From the NCBI GenBank assembly GCA_037893245.1, contig JBAIAA010000451.1, forward strand, positions 1 to 64,000: a stretch of 64,000 nucleotides of DNA, in the 5' to 3' direction. The notes beneath the pieces were generated by a model. The model was not told the origin of the DNA and made no database searches. It saw only the letters and a program-made list of their open reading frames with translations. Position 1 is the first letter of the stretch; each line of letters begins with the position of its first letter. Positions 1-12,412 of the stretch are shown in pieces. The position numbers and the translations under genes are program-made. This stretch comes from Crossaster papposus (Eukaryota > Echinodermata > Asteroidea > Velatida > Solasteridae).

Positions 1-221
1 TTTATGCATGCCATTTTAAATGGTTTCAAATGTTTAAACGGCGCGTCTAGTTTGGTTAGTGTGATTCGAAACTAAAGACGTTTTCGCGCATCGCGTAAAT
101 TATAATCCGGCCGTAGGTTCTGTGACGCAACCTATTTTCAGAACAGGGACGACAACGATAAAGGTAGTAAATGTCATGTCTAGCTACATGTATTATTTAG
201 ATGTCTATGATCTATGCACAG

Positions 222-743
222 ACATATAAACACATAGACTGCCAGGTCCTATTCAAAACTACATGATGATTTCGTGATTTCGCGGCGCCCGAGTAAAATA
301 CCAACTATGGGCAAATTTAGCCCTCGGAATAGGGAATTTGTACACACCAGAAGAGTTCCAGGTAAAATAATTATATAAAAGTATTTATCGATTTGAAAGA
401 AAACTACATAGGGTTATACCATATACCATGTAGATTAGGCATATCCAGTGTCAATCTTGATTCTTTTAAATAAAGACTTTTAGGCCCATTTTGTGTTAAG
501 CGCGTTGCCCGGTATGCGTACAGAACGTAAAAAAGCGCGCGGTGCGTTGCCCGTCGAACGAAAGATAGTGTACACAATTATATGAACGCGCGTGCAAAGT
601 GCGTTGCACATAGGCGCGTAATTATACGCGCGTAGCTACTTGTTTAGCTACACGCGCATGCCGTGCAGCCTACGCGTCGTTTTGCCCATACTTTGCAAAT
701 CACGGTTTTGTGCACACGACTGGCGGTCTATAGGTTTATATGT
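222..743. mobile_element. MITE family H, copy 1
   Basis: A non-coding repeat with imperfect terminal inverted repeats: the left end reads ACATATAAACACATAGACTG and the right end mirrors it (CGGTCTATAGGTTTATATGT). The interior is clearly related to 60683-61125, in the same orientation, with shared stretches such as CCAGGTCCTATTCAAA and TTTTGTGCACACGACTG. No ORF of note. The superfamily is not identified. Confidence 0.75.
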
Positions 744-873
744 ATAGATATATATATATCGTTCGTCCTTTTGGTGTTGGTTGGTGTTGTGTGTAAGTTG
801 ATGGCTAATAAGTTCAATTCTAGCCAGGAAGTTGCGATCGGACACTGGACACACTAGATCGTCGGCGGGGTGT

Positions 874-904
<31 letters not shown>
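874..904. repeat. poly-G tract (about 31 G)
   Basis: An uninterrupted run of about 31 G. It lies just downstream of the 3' end of the minus-strand LINE relic at 930-1835. It is one of about ten long G/C homopolymers in the window; the exact length is subject to sequencing error. Confidence 0.9.
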
Positions 905-907
<3 letters not shown>

Positions 908-929
908 GTAGCTAGGAAGCAACTGGCTG

Positions 930-1835
930 ACGAGATTTCCGTTGCTGTCGTTTCAGCTCAGCCTCCCTGATGCGACGGGCTTCGAAGCTTGATGCACCTT
1001 CATGGGAAGATCTTCGCCATTCCGTCCGATCCTGGGCATGTTCTTCCCAGCTAGTCACATTGATGTTGCATTGCTTTATGGCTGCTTAAGACAACCTTGT
1101 ATCTTTTGAATTGTCCACCAGCAGATCTTTTGCCTGATGTTAGATTACCATAGAGTATCTTCTTGGAATTCGACCATCAGCATTCGTAGTAGGCTACATG
1201 ACCTGACAGCGAAGCTGGGGCTCTTATGGATCAAAGCACCTACACTGGGCAATTCCGCTCGCTTGAGGACATCAGTGTCAGGACCTTGTCTTTAGAGTGT
1301 ACACTGGCTGTCGGGTAGAAAATGTTTGGCAATGTGTGTTGTGAATCGATTAAGCATGATACTTGCGAGAATCTTACCGGCAATGACCAGCAGGAAGATT
1401 CCTCTGGTGGTTATCACACATGAAGCGGTTGCCTTTCTTCTTGTAAATGTGGACAATAGAGCATCTCTGAATTCTTGGGGTGCACTCCTTGATCCACATT
1501 AGCTGAATAGCTCTGTGAGGCGCTTCACAGACTTAGCATCTCCTGCTTTGTATATTCGGCGGAATCGAGTCGGAACCAGATGCTTTGCCCATGGATAGTA
1601 CATCAGCTAGGCACTTCAGCTAGGGGCTACATTGACAGAACTTTGTGGCAGTTGTTCTATCGCCTCGTGCTGATGTTTGAGACTCTGTTCAGCAGATTTT
1701 CAAAGTGGGAAGCTAACGGTCCATAATATTGTTCTTATCTGTTATGAGTGCGGATTCATCAGAACCAAAGACGGGAGTAGAGCCACTTGGTTTTGGCCCA
1801 TAAATTGTCTTCAGCGCATCAGAGTCAACCTAACT
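930..1835 (-). pseudogene. decayed LINE reverse transcriptase
   Basis: Read on the minus strand in shifting frames, this shows the order typical of a LINE ORF2: a linker with YGPKPSGSTPVFGSDESAL, an RT block with GKASGSDSIPP, a block with IVHIYKKKGNR, and a C-terminal lysine/arginine-rich end (ASSFEARRIREAELKRQQ) that stops near 935. There are several frameshifts and stops, and the catalytic YxDD block is missing, so an internal deletion is likely. The family resembles non-LTR elements common in animal genomes; the clade is not assigned. Related to no other copy in the window that I can see. Confidence 0.75.
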
Positions 1836-3640
1836 CTCTCGGCATCGCACATCTAGGGGCCAGAGGCAGGACAGAGTCGAGACGTCTGGAGATGAGCTCA
1901 GCTGTAGTGGATGGCCCGCAGTACCTAGTGCGCCCGTACCACCGATGACCTAGGACCTTATTCACAAAGCATCCGCACGCTTTAATGGATCCGTTAAGCC
2001 TCGTTATGGTCTTGTCTTGCAAACGATGGTCACCTCTAGGCGATTCTGCGTACCCCCTTTGATCATGGCTGCTAACACCAGTACACAACCTGATGATGAT
2101 GATGCAGAACGTCGACACAATATTCATCACCAAAGAACCCGACATGAACATCGAAGGAACTTTTCAATATGGCAGATGGAAAATGAGCTGGCAGTGCCTG
2201 CATAGCGAAGGTAGGTGTTTACGGTGTCAGAAGAAGGCCTATAAGTGTATGTGAACTCTGCCATCCAGGAGCCATCGCATCTTCTGGATGCAACTCTAAA
2301 CTTGTGAAATGGTGCTTGTCATCCAGAAAGTAGCATTGTCAAGTGACAGATTTCAAGTACTTTGGAATTCACTGACAACCACCTTCTGTAACGCACATTA
2401 CAAAATAATGTGGTCGACGTCAGTGAAAGTAACGTAACAAATAAAGCTCATGGTTATTAACTATTGCACGAAAATGTGTTTGTGATTAACTGTAAATTCG
2501 TTTGGATGCGGATTGTTTAATCGAAGACTGTTTCCGACAGTGTAGATGTACCGCCACCCTCGAAAAACACTGCCTTCTCGACAATAGGCATGGTATATAC
2601 AGTCTAGGTAAAATATGAATTGCTCCGCGTTGGCAAGAAATCAATTGATGTGGTTTTGCTAATAATTGTTGTTCATTATACCGCCCTTCCCGTAATTGCT
2701 GTTATCATCAGATTATGTTTTGGTGATTTTAAGTCAACTTCTTAATTTCACAAAAATTCACACAAAAAAGAATAGATTGGTATGATGCCTTTCACGAGAG
2801 AGAAGTTCACGAAATCGTTCCTTAGTTTGAGAAAAATAACAGTGCACTGTGGAAATTTATCTTTTTTCGCCAGAATTTGAAAGGTAGGCCGCAATCAGCT
2901 ATCATATTGTATTTTGGTTCATTAACAATTTGGACGACTACATATTCTATTTTACGCTCTTATGAATATTGTACATATCACGAGGTGCTTCATCACCCGT
3001 ACAAGCTCGTTGAACTACACCCCCTCTATTAGCGGAGCTCCGGCAATTTTACCGATACCTAACGAACCTTTCGTGAAATAAGGCGTCGTAGCGCAATTCT
3101 AACGTATCCGTTAGGCATCCGCAAAGGCTGTTCGGACCCGGTAATAGCGATGCTTCGTGAATAAGGTCCTGAGCTCTCCACAAAGCTTTGCTGCCATGCT
3201 ATCCACGCCGGGTGATGTAACATATCTGCTGGGCCCGGGCCGCCCTTGTCTGCCACAGAAGACTGCATGCATGTGTACTGAGAGAGAGGTGGCCATCATC
3301 ATCATGGCAAGCCAACGGGACAAGACGTGTTTTGTGTCAGCTCTCGGAGTTTTCTATCAAAACTCGACACTAAGTAAGATACAGGATATCGTGTCTAAAT
3401 TCCAAGTGTCGCCGCCTATTGCATTGCGGTCAGGATAAGTATGATTTTACATTGATGAATTGTTACAAGCGTGGATTGTGATTTTTGAAGGCTGGCGATG
3501 GAGAAGTACCGTAGAAGACGTCCAAGATGGCGACGAAACGGGGCGACTCGTCAAAAAAGCTAAGTACCGTTTTTCACTTAATCCAGTAGATCTATCAAAC
3601 AGCATCCGATGACATCAGGACCTATGTCTGTATATTTTTG
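1836..3640. other. no gene recognised
   Basis: Intergenic. The short ORFs here (for example 3157-3438) have no recognisable domains. A (GAT)n-like stretch lies near 2090-2105. The last ~150 bases may be 5' UTR of the LINE that follows. Confidence 0.5.
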
Positions 3641-3682
3641 GTCATCGGAAACACTTTTTTCCATGTCTTGTCTTAGTTCAGC

Positions 3683-5228
3683 TTGTCAGGTAATTACAAG
3701 CAAACAAGGCATACTACAGATCGGGACTTAACAGTGTCAACAACCCCCGATCAAGTCCCCGAACCCACCCCACAGGTCATTTATCAAGCCATCATACAGG
3801 TCCAAAATGACATAAAATTACTTGATCAGAAATTTTCAGACCAATTTGCAACACTATCTGGCCAGATTTCTCGATCTTCTTGTTCCCAAAGGGAAACAAT
3901 AGACCACCTGAAGAAGGAATGTGACGCTCTCCATTCTACCATTGATATGCTGATGAGTCCTTCTTCTCGTGAAGCCCATGATGATTCAGAACGCCCGCCG
4001 AGTGCTCTGAGCCGGAACCACCCATGGACGCCCACAAGTCTAGCCAGTCCAGCGAGCCACCGTACAGCGGATCTCAGTCCAGCGAGCCACTGTACATTGG
4101 ATGTCGGCCCAGCGGTTCTGGTACCGACAAGCCACCGCTTCGCTGCATTGGCGACAGAGGATCCCGTCATCACCGACTCCAGCACCGGTGATTCCCGGAC
4201 CGAGGCCGAGTTGGTGATCGACACGTACTTCGAAGTCTTGCAGCTAAACGGCCAGCCTGACACCGAGGAGCAGGGATCCTCCCCAACCCCAAACCATTTG
4301 CCCCATCCCTCAAAAACTAAAATGTCCTTAGAATTTGACGAGCAGCTGAATCAATACCGGAAAAAGCACAAGAAGCTGACCACTGCAAAGGACAAACCGG
4401 CACCTAAAGTAAAACAATCAGCATCCACACCAACGGAACACCACTGTGCAGATGTGCTTCTAATCGGTGACTCGATGATAAAACGGCTTCAGCCCAGGAG
4501 ATTGAGCAGGCAAAAGAAAGTGATGTGCCATGCACACCATGCGTGGAGCAAAAATCCAAGATCTTGCTCCCCACGCCATACAGCTGTCGACCAAGCACGA
4601 CGTATCTCGGGTAATTCTCCATGTTGGGACCAACAACACATCCGACAACCCGGAGACTATTGCCGCTCAGATCACCTCCCTCGGCGAGTCACTACAACCA
4701 AGATCAGTGACAATATCTTCGATCATACACCGTAAAAACCAAACGGTGCCACAGTGCAAGAGAGTAGATGATTCTAATAATCTGCTCAAGTCCATAGCAA
4801 AGCGAAATAACTGGGGCTTCATTGACAACGGTAACATAAACTCAAACCACCTTGTGTCGGACGGTGTGCACCTCGACTCAGCAGGAGTGCGCCTACTTGC
4901 CACGAACATTATCCAACACATCAAAGGACCACCAAAGACCTTTGATAGTCGCATTCCACATCAGAAAACCCCTTTCGGTCAGAGTTTGTACTCTGATGTC
5001 CTGACGAAGCGGACTACAGCGACCCGTGATGTTCCGACGGGTTTTCTAATGGCCAACCAGTATTACCCGCATCCCCATCAGAAACCGCACCAAATCAACC
5101 TCAATCAACGTCGGCAGCCAGTATCCCAGACCAGAGCACCCCCGACACATTATCGAGGCCAGGAGTGGAACCAACATCTGAAAATGGTCAGGGAGCTGCT
5201 CAACCCACAAGGCAAGGTTCTAAAATAG
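3683..5228 (+). pseudogene. LINE ORF1, SGNH esterase domain, frameshifted
   Basis: The first part (frame from 3683) gives a coiled N-terminal region (QNDIKLLDQKFSDQFATLSG) and a serine/proline-rich linker with repeated 'SPASH' units. After a frameshift near 4500-4530 the second frame carries a GDSL/SGNH-hydrolase fold: block I LLIGDSMIKRL (first frame, ~4455), block III VILHVGTNNTSDNP and block V SDGVHLDSAG, i.e. the Ser, Gly, Asn and Asp/His positions of the family. The first frame has no ATG at 3683 (TTG is the first codon there), so the true start is uncertain. In CR1-like elements this ORF1 enzyme is thought to help the ribonucleoprotein meet membranes. Inactive as it stands. Confidence 0.85.
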
Positions 5229-7497
5229 ACATAACAGATGGTATTATCTGCAATCAAAGTTCAGAGGGTTTCTCATTCGCCCATCTTAATGTAAGAAGCC
5301 TCATAAACAAATTTGACCATTTTAAGATTGTAATGTCTAAAAATCCATTCGACATCATCTGTCTAAACGAAACTTTTTGCGACGCCTCAATCTCTGATGA
5401 CGAAATAACTCTACCAAATTATTCTATTGTCAGAAAAGACAGGAACCGACATGGTGGCGGTGTTGCAATTTACATTCGAGATACCCTAATGTTCTCTCGT
5501 CGTGAAGATCTCGAAATATATGATGTCGAGTGTATATGGGTTGAAATTAAGTGCAAACAAAGACAGCCTGTGCTTATCCGTTCTATTTATAGGCCTCCTT
5601 CAAGCTCTGTCGAATTTATGGGAAAACTGAGTGATATCCTTAATAAGGCCTCGTGTGAATGTAAAGAAATTATTACAACTGGGGACTTTAATTGTGATGT
5701 TTCAGAGGAATACGATAGTATGCAATCAAATCCAATTATTTCTTGCTTTAGTTTGTTCCAAATGGCGCAACTCATACATGACCCAACACGTGTCACTGAA
5801 TCTACTAAAACTACCATCGATCTCATTTTTAGTTCCCACCCAGAGCTCATAAAGGACTGTGGTGTTTTACCAGTCCTAATCAGTGATCATTATCTTGTTT
5901 ATGGGCTACACAGTTGGAAAACACCAAAAATGAAAGGTCGTTCAATAAATTTTCGATGTCTAAAAAATATAGACAGTGATGCATTTACGGACGATCTCCG
6001 TAATGCACCATGGCAAGATGTTTTTGGTTGTTATGATGTGGATAATGCATGGTCTATATGGTACTCCATATTTATGAGTATTATTAACCTCCATGCGCCA
6101 GTCAAAACCAAACGCATTCGGGGTGCCTCAGTACCGTGACTCGATAGCGAAATTCTTAAACTTTTGCGGCAGCGCGATCGTGTACACAAAATTGCAAAGC
6201 ACACAGGCTTACAAATTCATTGGGATTCATACAAAAACCTGCGGAACAATGTTACTAATAAAATCCGCAGTAAAAAGAGTAATTACTACACATCCGCCAT
6301 AGAAGAAAATAAAAGCAACTCGTCTATGCTGTGGAAAACTCTGAAGGAGGTACTCCCTAAGAAACAAACAACTGTACCAAATTCGATTACTTCCCCAAAT
6401 GGGGAAAATATTGACAATATCGCCGACATTGCTGATACATTAAATGAACACTTTTCAACAATCGGTAAGCGTACTGCTGGAAATTACCCTTTGCGTGAAC
6501 TTGAAATAGATGACAATACTGACGCCTCTATATTTGATTCTGTTGATGAAGATTGCGTAGTACCTAACATTACAGAAGAGTTTGTTCGAAAGCAAATATC
6601 ATCCATGTCGGTTGGGAAAGCAACAGGTCCGGATGGAATTAGTGTTAAAATGATTAAAATTGCTTCACCTTATATCATTAAATCTTTAACTCATATTGTT
6701 AACCTGTCTATAAGATGTGAGCGATACCCTAAAGATTGGAAACATGCTTTAGTAACACCAATTCACAAGGGAGGAGATAAATGTAGTACAGGTAACTATC
6801 GTCTAATTTCTATACTGCCAATTATCTCTAAGATTTTAGAAAGATGGGTGCACTCATCGGTATATAGATATCTTGATGAAAACAATCTGATTCCTAGTTG
6901 CCAGTCGAGATTTAGACCCCTGCACTCAACTGAAAGCACCCTACATGACTTAACAAACAAGTGTTTTGCGGCCATGGAGAATGGACAAGTTACAGGCAGT
7001 GTGTTTATAGACCTCAGTAAAGCATTTGATTGTGTTGATCATGAAATCTTACTAAAGAAACTAGAAAGGATGAACATGTCATCTTCTGTAATAAATTGGT
7101 TTAAGTCGTACCTAAGTGAACGTAGTCAGTCTGTGAATATTGGCGGCACCATATCAAAGGTCCTGTCCGTAAACACTGGTGTTCCACAGGGGTCGATACT
7201 AGGTCCACTTTTATTCATTGTTTATACTAGTGACCTTCCATTTTGTATTGCCCCAAACTGCAACTTATTTATGTATGCAGATGACTCCACATTAACGTGT
7301 AGCTCCTCCAACATTAATATAATAGAAAGTAGCTTAAATACAGCTCTTACTAGTTTTCACAACTGGTGCGAAAGAAACAAGCTAGCTTTAAATGCCACCA
7401 AAACCAAATGCATGCTTATTGGTACTAGGCAGAAAATATCTAATGTTAATTTAAATGTATGTATTGCTGGTAGTCGTATTGAAAATGTGAAGTCTTA
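5165..7497 (+). pseudogene. LINE ORF2, APE endonuclease plus reverse transcriptase, frameshifted and 3'-truncated
   Basis: The 5165-6139 segment holds an AP-type endonuclease: HLNVRSL near the start, CLNETF, GGGVAIYIR, TTGDFNCD, TTIDLIF and ISDHYLV, i.e. the Asn, Glu, Asp and His motifs. A frameshift near 6120-6165 then leads into the RT (6164-7497): GKATGPDGIS, HALVTPIHKGGD, FIDLSKAFDCVDHEIL, NTGVPQGSILGPLLF and FMYADDST (the catalytic YADD, near 7275). The thumb and C-terminal region are absent because the ORF ends in a foreign repeat at 7498. The ORF1 overlap (5165-5228) suggests the original spacing of the two ORFs was tight. The RT type points to the CR1/L2 group. Confidence 0.92.
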
Positions 7498-8211
7498 CAA
7501 CAAAGTGCGCCACCAACGTTGAAATGTATCTCATTCATTCTTCCACGCTCATGAGCCACACATCTCACACAGTAAATACGTGTTACTATAAAACGTATTA
7601 CAGTAAATACGTATAGATCGCTACCTCGAAGCGCACCATTGAAACACGTACAAATTTGCTCCGTGCTCCGGCTCCCCGAATTCAGTGATTTATACAACGT
7701 CCGCAAAGCCAGGTACACAGGCACGATCTACACGAATTGTTTTGGGGGCGATGTCATTTTCTGCCATTTTCGTTTGAAAACAACACGATAAAACGCAAGG
7801 GGTTCACAGGCCGATTTTTTTTAAAATTCAGTATATCACTGCTACATCCTTTTTTAACGTATCCATGGAAAAAAATGAGTGGGTTCGAAGCACGATTGTT
7901 CACAATTTATCGATTATTATTGCCCTTTTTAGGGGAGGTATTTGTTAACGTCGTTTGAGTATTTGTGCACAATCTCCACGCGCATCAACGGTACGTCAAC
8001 GCTTAATTTTTTTCGACTGCTTTTTTCATTTTCAATACAATTGTTTGTCATTGGATGATAACATTTAAGGTGAATAACAACCTTTTACAACTACAAAAGA
8101 CAAGATGTTAAGATTGGATGCCAAAAACTCTTTATTTTTCGCGTGGGAAAATTGTTCCCCCCTATTTTGAGAATGGACGGTACATCAGCGTTTCGCAATC
8201 ACAGTCTCGAA

Positions 8212-8242
<31 letters not shown>
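7498..8242 (+). mobile_element. dispersed repeat G, copy 1, ending in poly-C
   Basis: About 745 bp that is nearly the same as 57393-58106, starting CAACAAAGTGCGCCACCAAC in both and ending in a run of C (8214-8242 here, ~29 C). Copy 1 has an extra ~30-bp duplication near 7575-7605. No coding capacity. The left end abuts a LINE RT ORF, so this copy defines one boundary of the repeat. Superfamily unknown; no clear inverted ends. Confidence 0.85.
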
Positions 8243-8243
<1 letters not shown>

Positions 8244-8794
8244 GGTTCAGCGCACGATAAGTTGTTATCAGACTGTTCTAAATAACGCTGCTGTGTACGC
8301 GCACGTATACAGCCGCTGCCCACAAATCAGATTTGTTTCACCTTTCTTTGTCCAGAAACACTTCAAAAATCTCCAGATGTGTTGTCCAAAGGCCAACACC
8401 TTGATGTTGTCAGGTTTTGGCGAGCAAATATTGACGGGAACGTAAATATTGACATAGACAACGCTGATTGAAAGTTAGGTTTATATGTATGTCTGTGGGC
8501 GTTTACCAAACGGGGCTTGAGGCTTGAGGCTTGGGGCTAGACTCGGGCTTGGCTTGGGCTTGGCTAGGCTCGGGCTTCATCACAAAGCAAAATGGCGGCC
8601 AAAACGATTCGTACGGTCAGGCTTCGGGAGGCTTCGGCTGGCGTGTGACTTCGGTTATCGATACTCGGCTCGGCGCGCATCGCGAACTGTAAAAAAATTT
8701 TTTATCGCTGGTGATATGAAATTTCGTCTGACAAAGTTTATTCTTCGAAGGTTTTCAAAATATACAATGAATTTTAGTAGGTATTTTTAGGAAA

Positions 8795-9166
8795 TAATAA
8801 TAATAATAATGAGATTTGTAAAGCGCACATATCCACCCTGCAGGGTGCTCAAGGCGCTGTAGACAACAACAAGTAAATTAATCCTTGAAAATTTGCGACA
8901 TCAAGTAAGTCTTAATAAGCGATTTGAACCTAGTTGTACAATGGCATGATCTGAGTTCAAGTGGCAATGAATTCCAAAGTCGAGGAGCTGCAACAGAAAA
9001 AATATGGCGCCCCATGTTCGTTTAGCAATTGGTTCCTTGAGAAGTTGCTGGTTACTTGATCTAAGAGTTCTTGCTGGAGAATATTCATGTAGTAGTTCCT
9101 TAATGTAGTAGGGAGCCTTGTTGTTGAGAGCTTTGTGGACCAGAAGCATGAGTTTGAAATACAATA
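8795..9166 (-). mobile_element. 3' end of an L2/CR1-type LINE
   Basis: On the minus strand 8901-9164 encodes the conserved C-terminus of a CR1/L2 RT ORF (LMLLVHKALNNKAPYYIKEL and ARTLRSSNQQLL), then frameshifts. Downstream is a typical 3' tail: CAGCGCCTTGAGCACCCTGC, GCGCTTTACAAATCTCATT, then an (ATT)n microsatellite ending near 8795. 5'-truncated, with a poly-G run (9167-9180) at its 5' edge. Confidence 0.85.
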
Positions 9167-12100
9167 GGGGGGGGGGGGGGTTGAAGTAGATGCTGAGTTG
9201 AGTGCTTCTAGATTTTGTCCAATGTATTTTTTAGTGTCTTGTAGGCCTTTTCATATTTGTAGTGTCTTCGAGGTGGGGTGGTTGAGTATCAGTACTTAGT
9301 ACGAAATACTTCGAGGGTCACGTCTGAAGCACCAATTAATAAACAAACCCCTGTGATAAGAATTCTCAGTTAACACAGTACTGCATTTCACTGGTGCATG
9401 ATTTTGTGCATTAATTAATACAACAATAATTAATTCCAGCAGTCAGTATCAATAACATTTTCAATGTCAATTTCAATATTTGTTTTCTTCTCTTTTTAAT
9501 TAATGCTGTTTTATTCAATAAATACAATTTCAATTACATGTACATATTAATGTGTGAAGACAAAGGTTATTTGAGCATGACATGGTAATGAAATAATGTT
9601 TCTTTTTAAAGGAATACTTCATTATGAGGTAACTTATTAGCATATCTTCCCAATTAGTTTTGTTTATCCTGAAGTTTAGGAAAGGCGTTCCAATAAAGTG
9701 CATTTTTACTGTACATACATGTACTGTTACAAATAAGAACATACGTTGTTCATTTTTAGAATTTTCAAAGTCATCATGGTTTATTCATTGGTCCAAAGTG
9801 TGACGCAAGATATTCATTATTTAATGCAAGTAGTGCATTCACATTTCACAATAAACAATATTTTCATCTTTAAAATGACAAGGGACAGGAAATTTAGCAA
9901 TGTGAAGAACACCAGTCCAAACCAGTAAATTAAATATATATTGTTTTACTTTCGAGCGGAGTTCTATACATGTAAAGAATAATAAGATAAAAACATAAAC
10001 ACAAATGTATGCCAATTGTGCAAACATGAGTCCAAAATTACCACATAGAAATAAAAGAGAGGAGCATGTTGTCAACTGTTTAAATATACATTTTACCATT
10101 CAAGTAGTATTTGCAATGACTGTCGTTTCCAGTCCGTTTGCTTTACTGCTTAAACAAGAGGACATTAGGGGTGATGCTTTTTCAGAGGTGGAGAAAAAGA
10201 ATGACCCTTTATATACACTGTAATGTATAATTGTTGAGAGTGTAGAATTCAAGTTAACAGAAATCTTGGGGTGATCATGTGCCCCCCCCCCCCCCCCCCC
10301 CCCCCCCAATCTCCAGTACAGTCTTTGAAGTTGTGCTGCAATGTCAGCCCTTATATTGGATAAACTGTAAACATTTATGTTGAATGCCCTAAGATATTCC
10401 TTGTAGTATATTTGTGTATTAAATTATTCCTGTTAACTTGCATTTTTAAGCTCAATCTATTAAAATAGGCTATGAAAAATAAAGCAATGGGACAACTTTG
10501 CAAGTAATATTGTGGTGCTTTTTTAAACCCCAAGAAATATGATCTATCTTTGAATTGAGATTTCCAAAGATTTGAGAGATTCAGAGTTGCTGGAGACTGA
10601 TGGCATAACCATTGCTTGTGTCATTTCTCCCTTGAACAAACAGTGGTACCATTGTAGCATGTCTCCATTATAGTATGTAGCCTCATACAGCTGCCAGCCA
10701 GAAGGACTTCAGTGGTGCCTAGTTTAGGACTCTTGATTTCTGAAAAGAATATACAAGTGAAATGTTTAAATGATCAAAAAGTAATATAAAAGAAATGAAT
10801 ACAATGGCTGCTTGTTAGCAGTCTAGTTTTCAATCTTTCTGCAACAAAACGTAATCATCAGTGCTCTATTTTCAAAGATTTTCCATTCACAATGCTCTCA
10901 TACAAGGGAAATTTTGTTTCGTCACTATAGTCGAATGATGCTAATAAATCAGTATATATACATGTACATATTTAAATATCATTGTTTTGGGGGGTTTCTT
11001 TGGGGGGGGGGGGGGAGTGGGGGGGGGGGGGGTGTACAAAAATATGTAATATTATTTTTAATATGTTAATTAAAAAATGCCACAATGACTGGAATTGTTA
11101 CCCTGCTGAGGTATCTGCCAGATTGTACAGGTGGGTTTATATTTGTGAATTTGTTTCTTCTCACGGAAAGCAGTGTACAGAGCTGACATACAGTGAGCAC
11201 ATCGCTAAAGTAAAGGGCAGAGCCCGTCATCTAATTTGCTTTATTCTGATGCAAAATTACATAATTGTTACAGGTCATACCTGTGGTCATGTCATGGTGC
11301 ATAGCCCTGTCTGTCACCAACATTCTGAAGTGCTGGCCGTATTCACTCCAAAGTCCAATTTCCACGTTTCTTAAAGAGAGAAAGTTAACTTAAGTTAAGT
11401 TCAGTTAACACAAACTAATCAAAAATTGACACAACAGTTTATTTAAAGATCATGGTCCTAGTCTGGATGGCAATCGTGTACATGTACTGTAGTTTCACTC
11501 CCATTTTTTACAAGTTCTATTCTAAAATTGCTTTTGCGTTTGAAAGCTTCAAGCAGTCATTGTTCTTCAGATTTGAACCCATTATTTTTTTATTAGTGGT
11601 TTTGAAGAAAATGTGACTCAGTGTCTTACCCTTTTTGCACAGTCATGTTTATTGCAATCTTGTGTTTTTGTGTCATGCCGGTTGTCGGTTTTTCCCCAAA
11701 CCATAGGCCCAACCCTCTTTCCACGAAGTTTTGCTTGCTGGTACATGTAAATACTTGCATGATTCCAAATCATGATTTTTCCTACTTGTATCATCGTCAA
11801 ATTCATCCTCATAAAATTGCCTTTTTTTTGGTACTAAATTGTAGTCTTATTCCTACGTTTAACCGTACACTCACGCAGTGGACTTCCCTGTTCCCAGCAT
11901 AGCGTACGACAGCGGAATCAAACACACCGACAAAAACGCCGAGTTGTGGCCCAAAATATTGGCAAAATTAACATGGCAAGTCACTTACATTGTACACTGG
12001 AATTTCGCTTTGCCTGGCTCAGCTCCTGTGGCTAAAGGGTTGTTCAATCGACGTCAAAATCCTTCAATGTCAGCACAAAAGAGAAAATAAATGCCGCACA
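9167..12100. other. AT-rich interior of FB-1, no gene recognised
   Basis: Low-complexity and AT-rich. It contains poly-C at 10282-10307 and a G-rich stretch at 10986-11032. ORFs up to 130 codons (10982-11374) begin inside the G-rich tract and show no domain. Nothing that looks like a transposase was seen. Confidence 0.5.
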
Positions 12101-12412
12101 CAGTGTTTTTCAAGATGGCGATTCGCTGAAAGTTTTTACACCGTGACGTCATCAAGCCCGGCGTTAGCCTGCTTTCGCGAGGCTTGGTGGGGCTTCGGAA
12201 TACAGCCTGAAATCTAGCCCCGGGCTTACTTCGCGTAGCCTAGCCCGTCGTTTGGTATGAGGCTTCAAAATGGCGCCGCAAAAATCTAGCCTAAGCCTAG
12301 CCTCTAGCCTCCGTTTCGTAAAGGCCCTGTGTCTATCACCCTGTCATCGGACGAGATATAGCGCCCTCTATCGTTATTTAGTGACTAGTATTTCGGTGAT
12401 TACAATCGTGCC

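Larger units (their letters stand above)
3641..7497 (+). mobile_element. CR1-like non-LTR retrotransposon (LINE), frame-broken
   Basis: A plus-strand two-ORF LINE: ORF1 (3683-5228) with an SGNH-hydrolase/esterase domain, and ORF2 (5165-7497) with an AP-type endonuclease followed by a reverse transcriptase. An esterase-bearing ORF1 with an APE endonuclease and an RT of this type fits the CR1/L2/Rex group. Both ORFs carry frameshifts. The 3' end is missing: at 7498 the RT ORF changes abruptly into a repeat that is also present at 57393, so that repeat probably inserted into, or recombined with, the LINE. The 5' boundary is approximate. Confidence 0.9.
8501..12323. mobile_element. foldback element FB-1 with repeat-rich inverted arms
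   Basis: The left arm (8501-~8740) starts GTTTACCAAACGGGGCTTGA and carries many GGCTTG/GGCTAG units. The right arm (~12110-12323) is its approximate reverse complement, ending CTAGCCTCCGTTTCGTAAAG. Both arms contain an AAAATGGCG motif. Long inverted arms made of short tandem repeats around a non-repetitive middle are the layout of Drosophila FB and sea urchin TU foldback elements. The 3.3-kb middle has no transposase; it contains a LINE 3' end (8795-9166). No clear target-site duplication. Confidence 0.65.
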
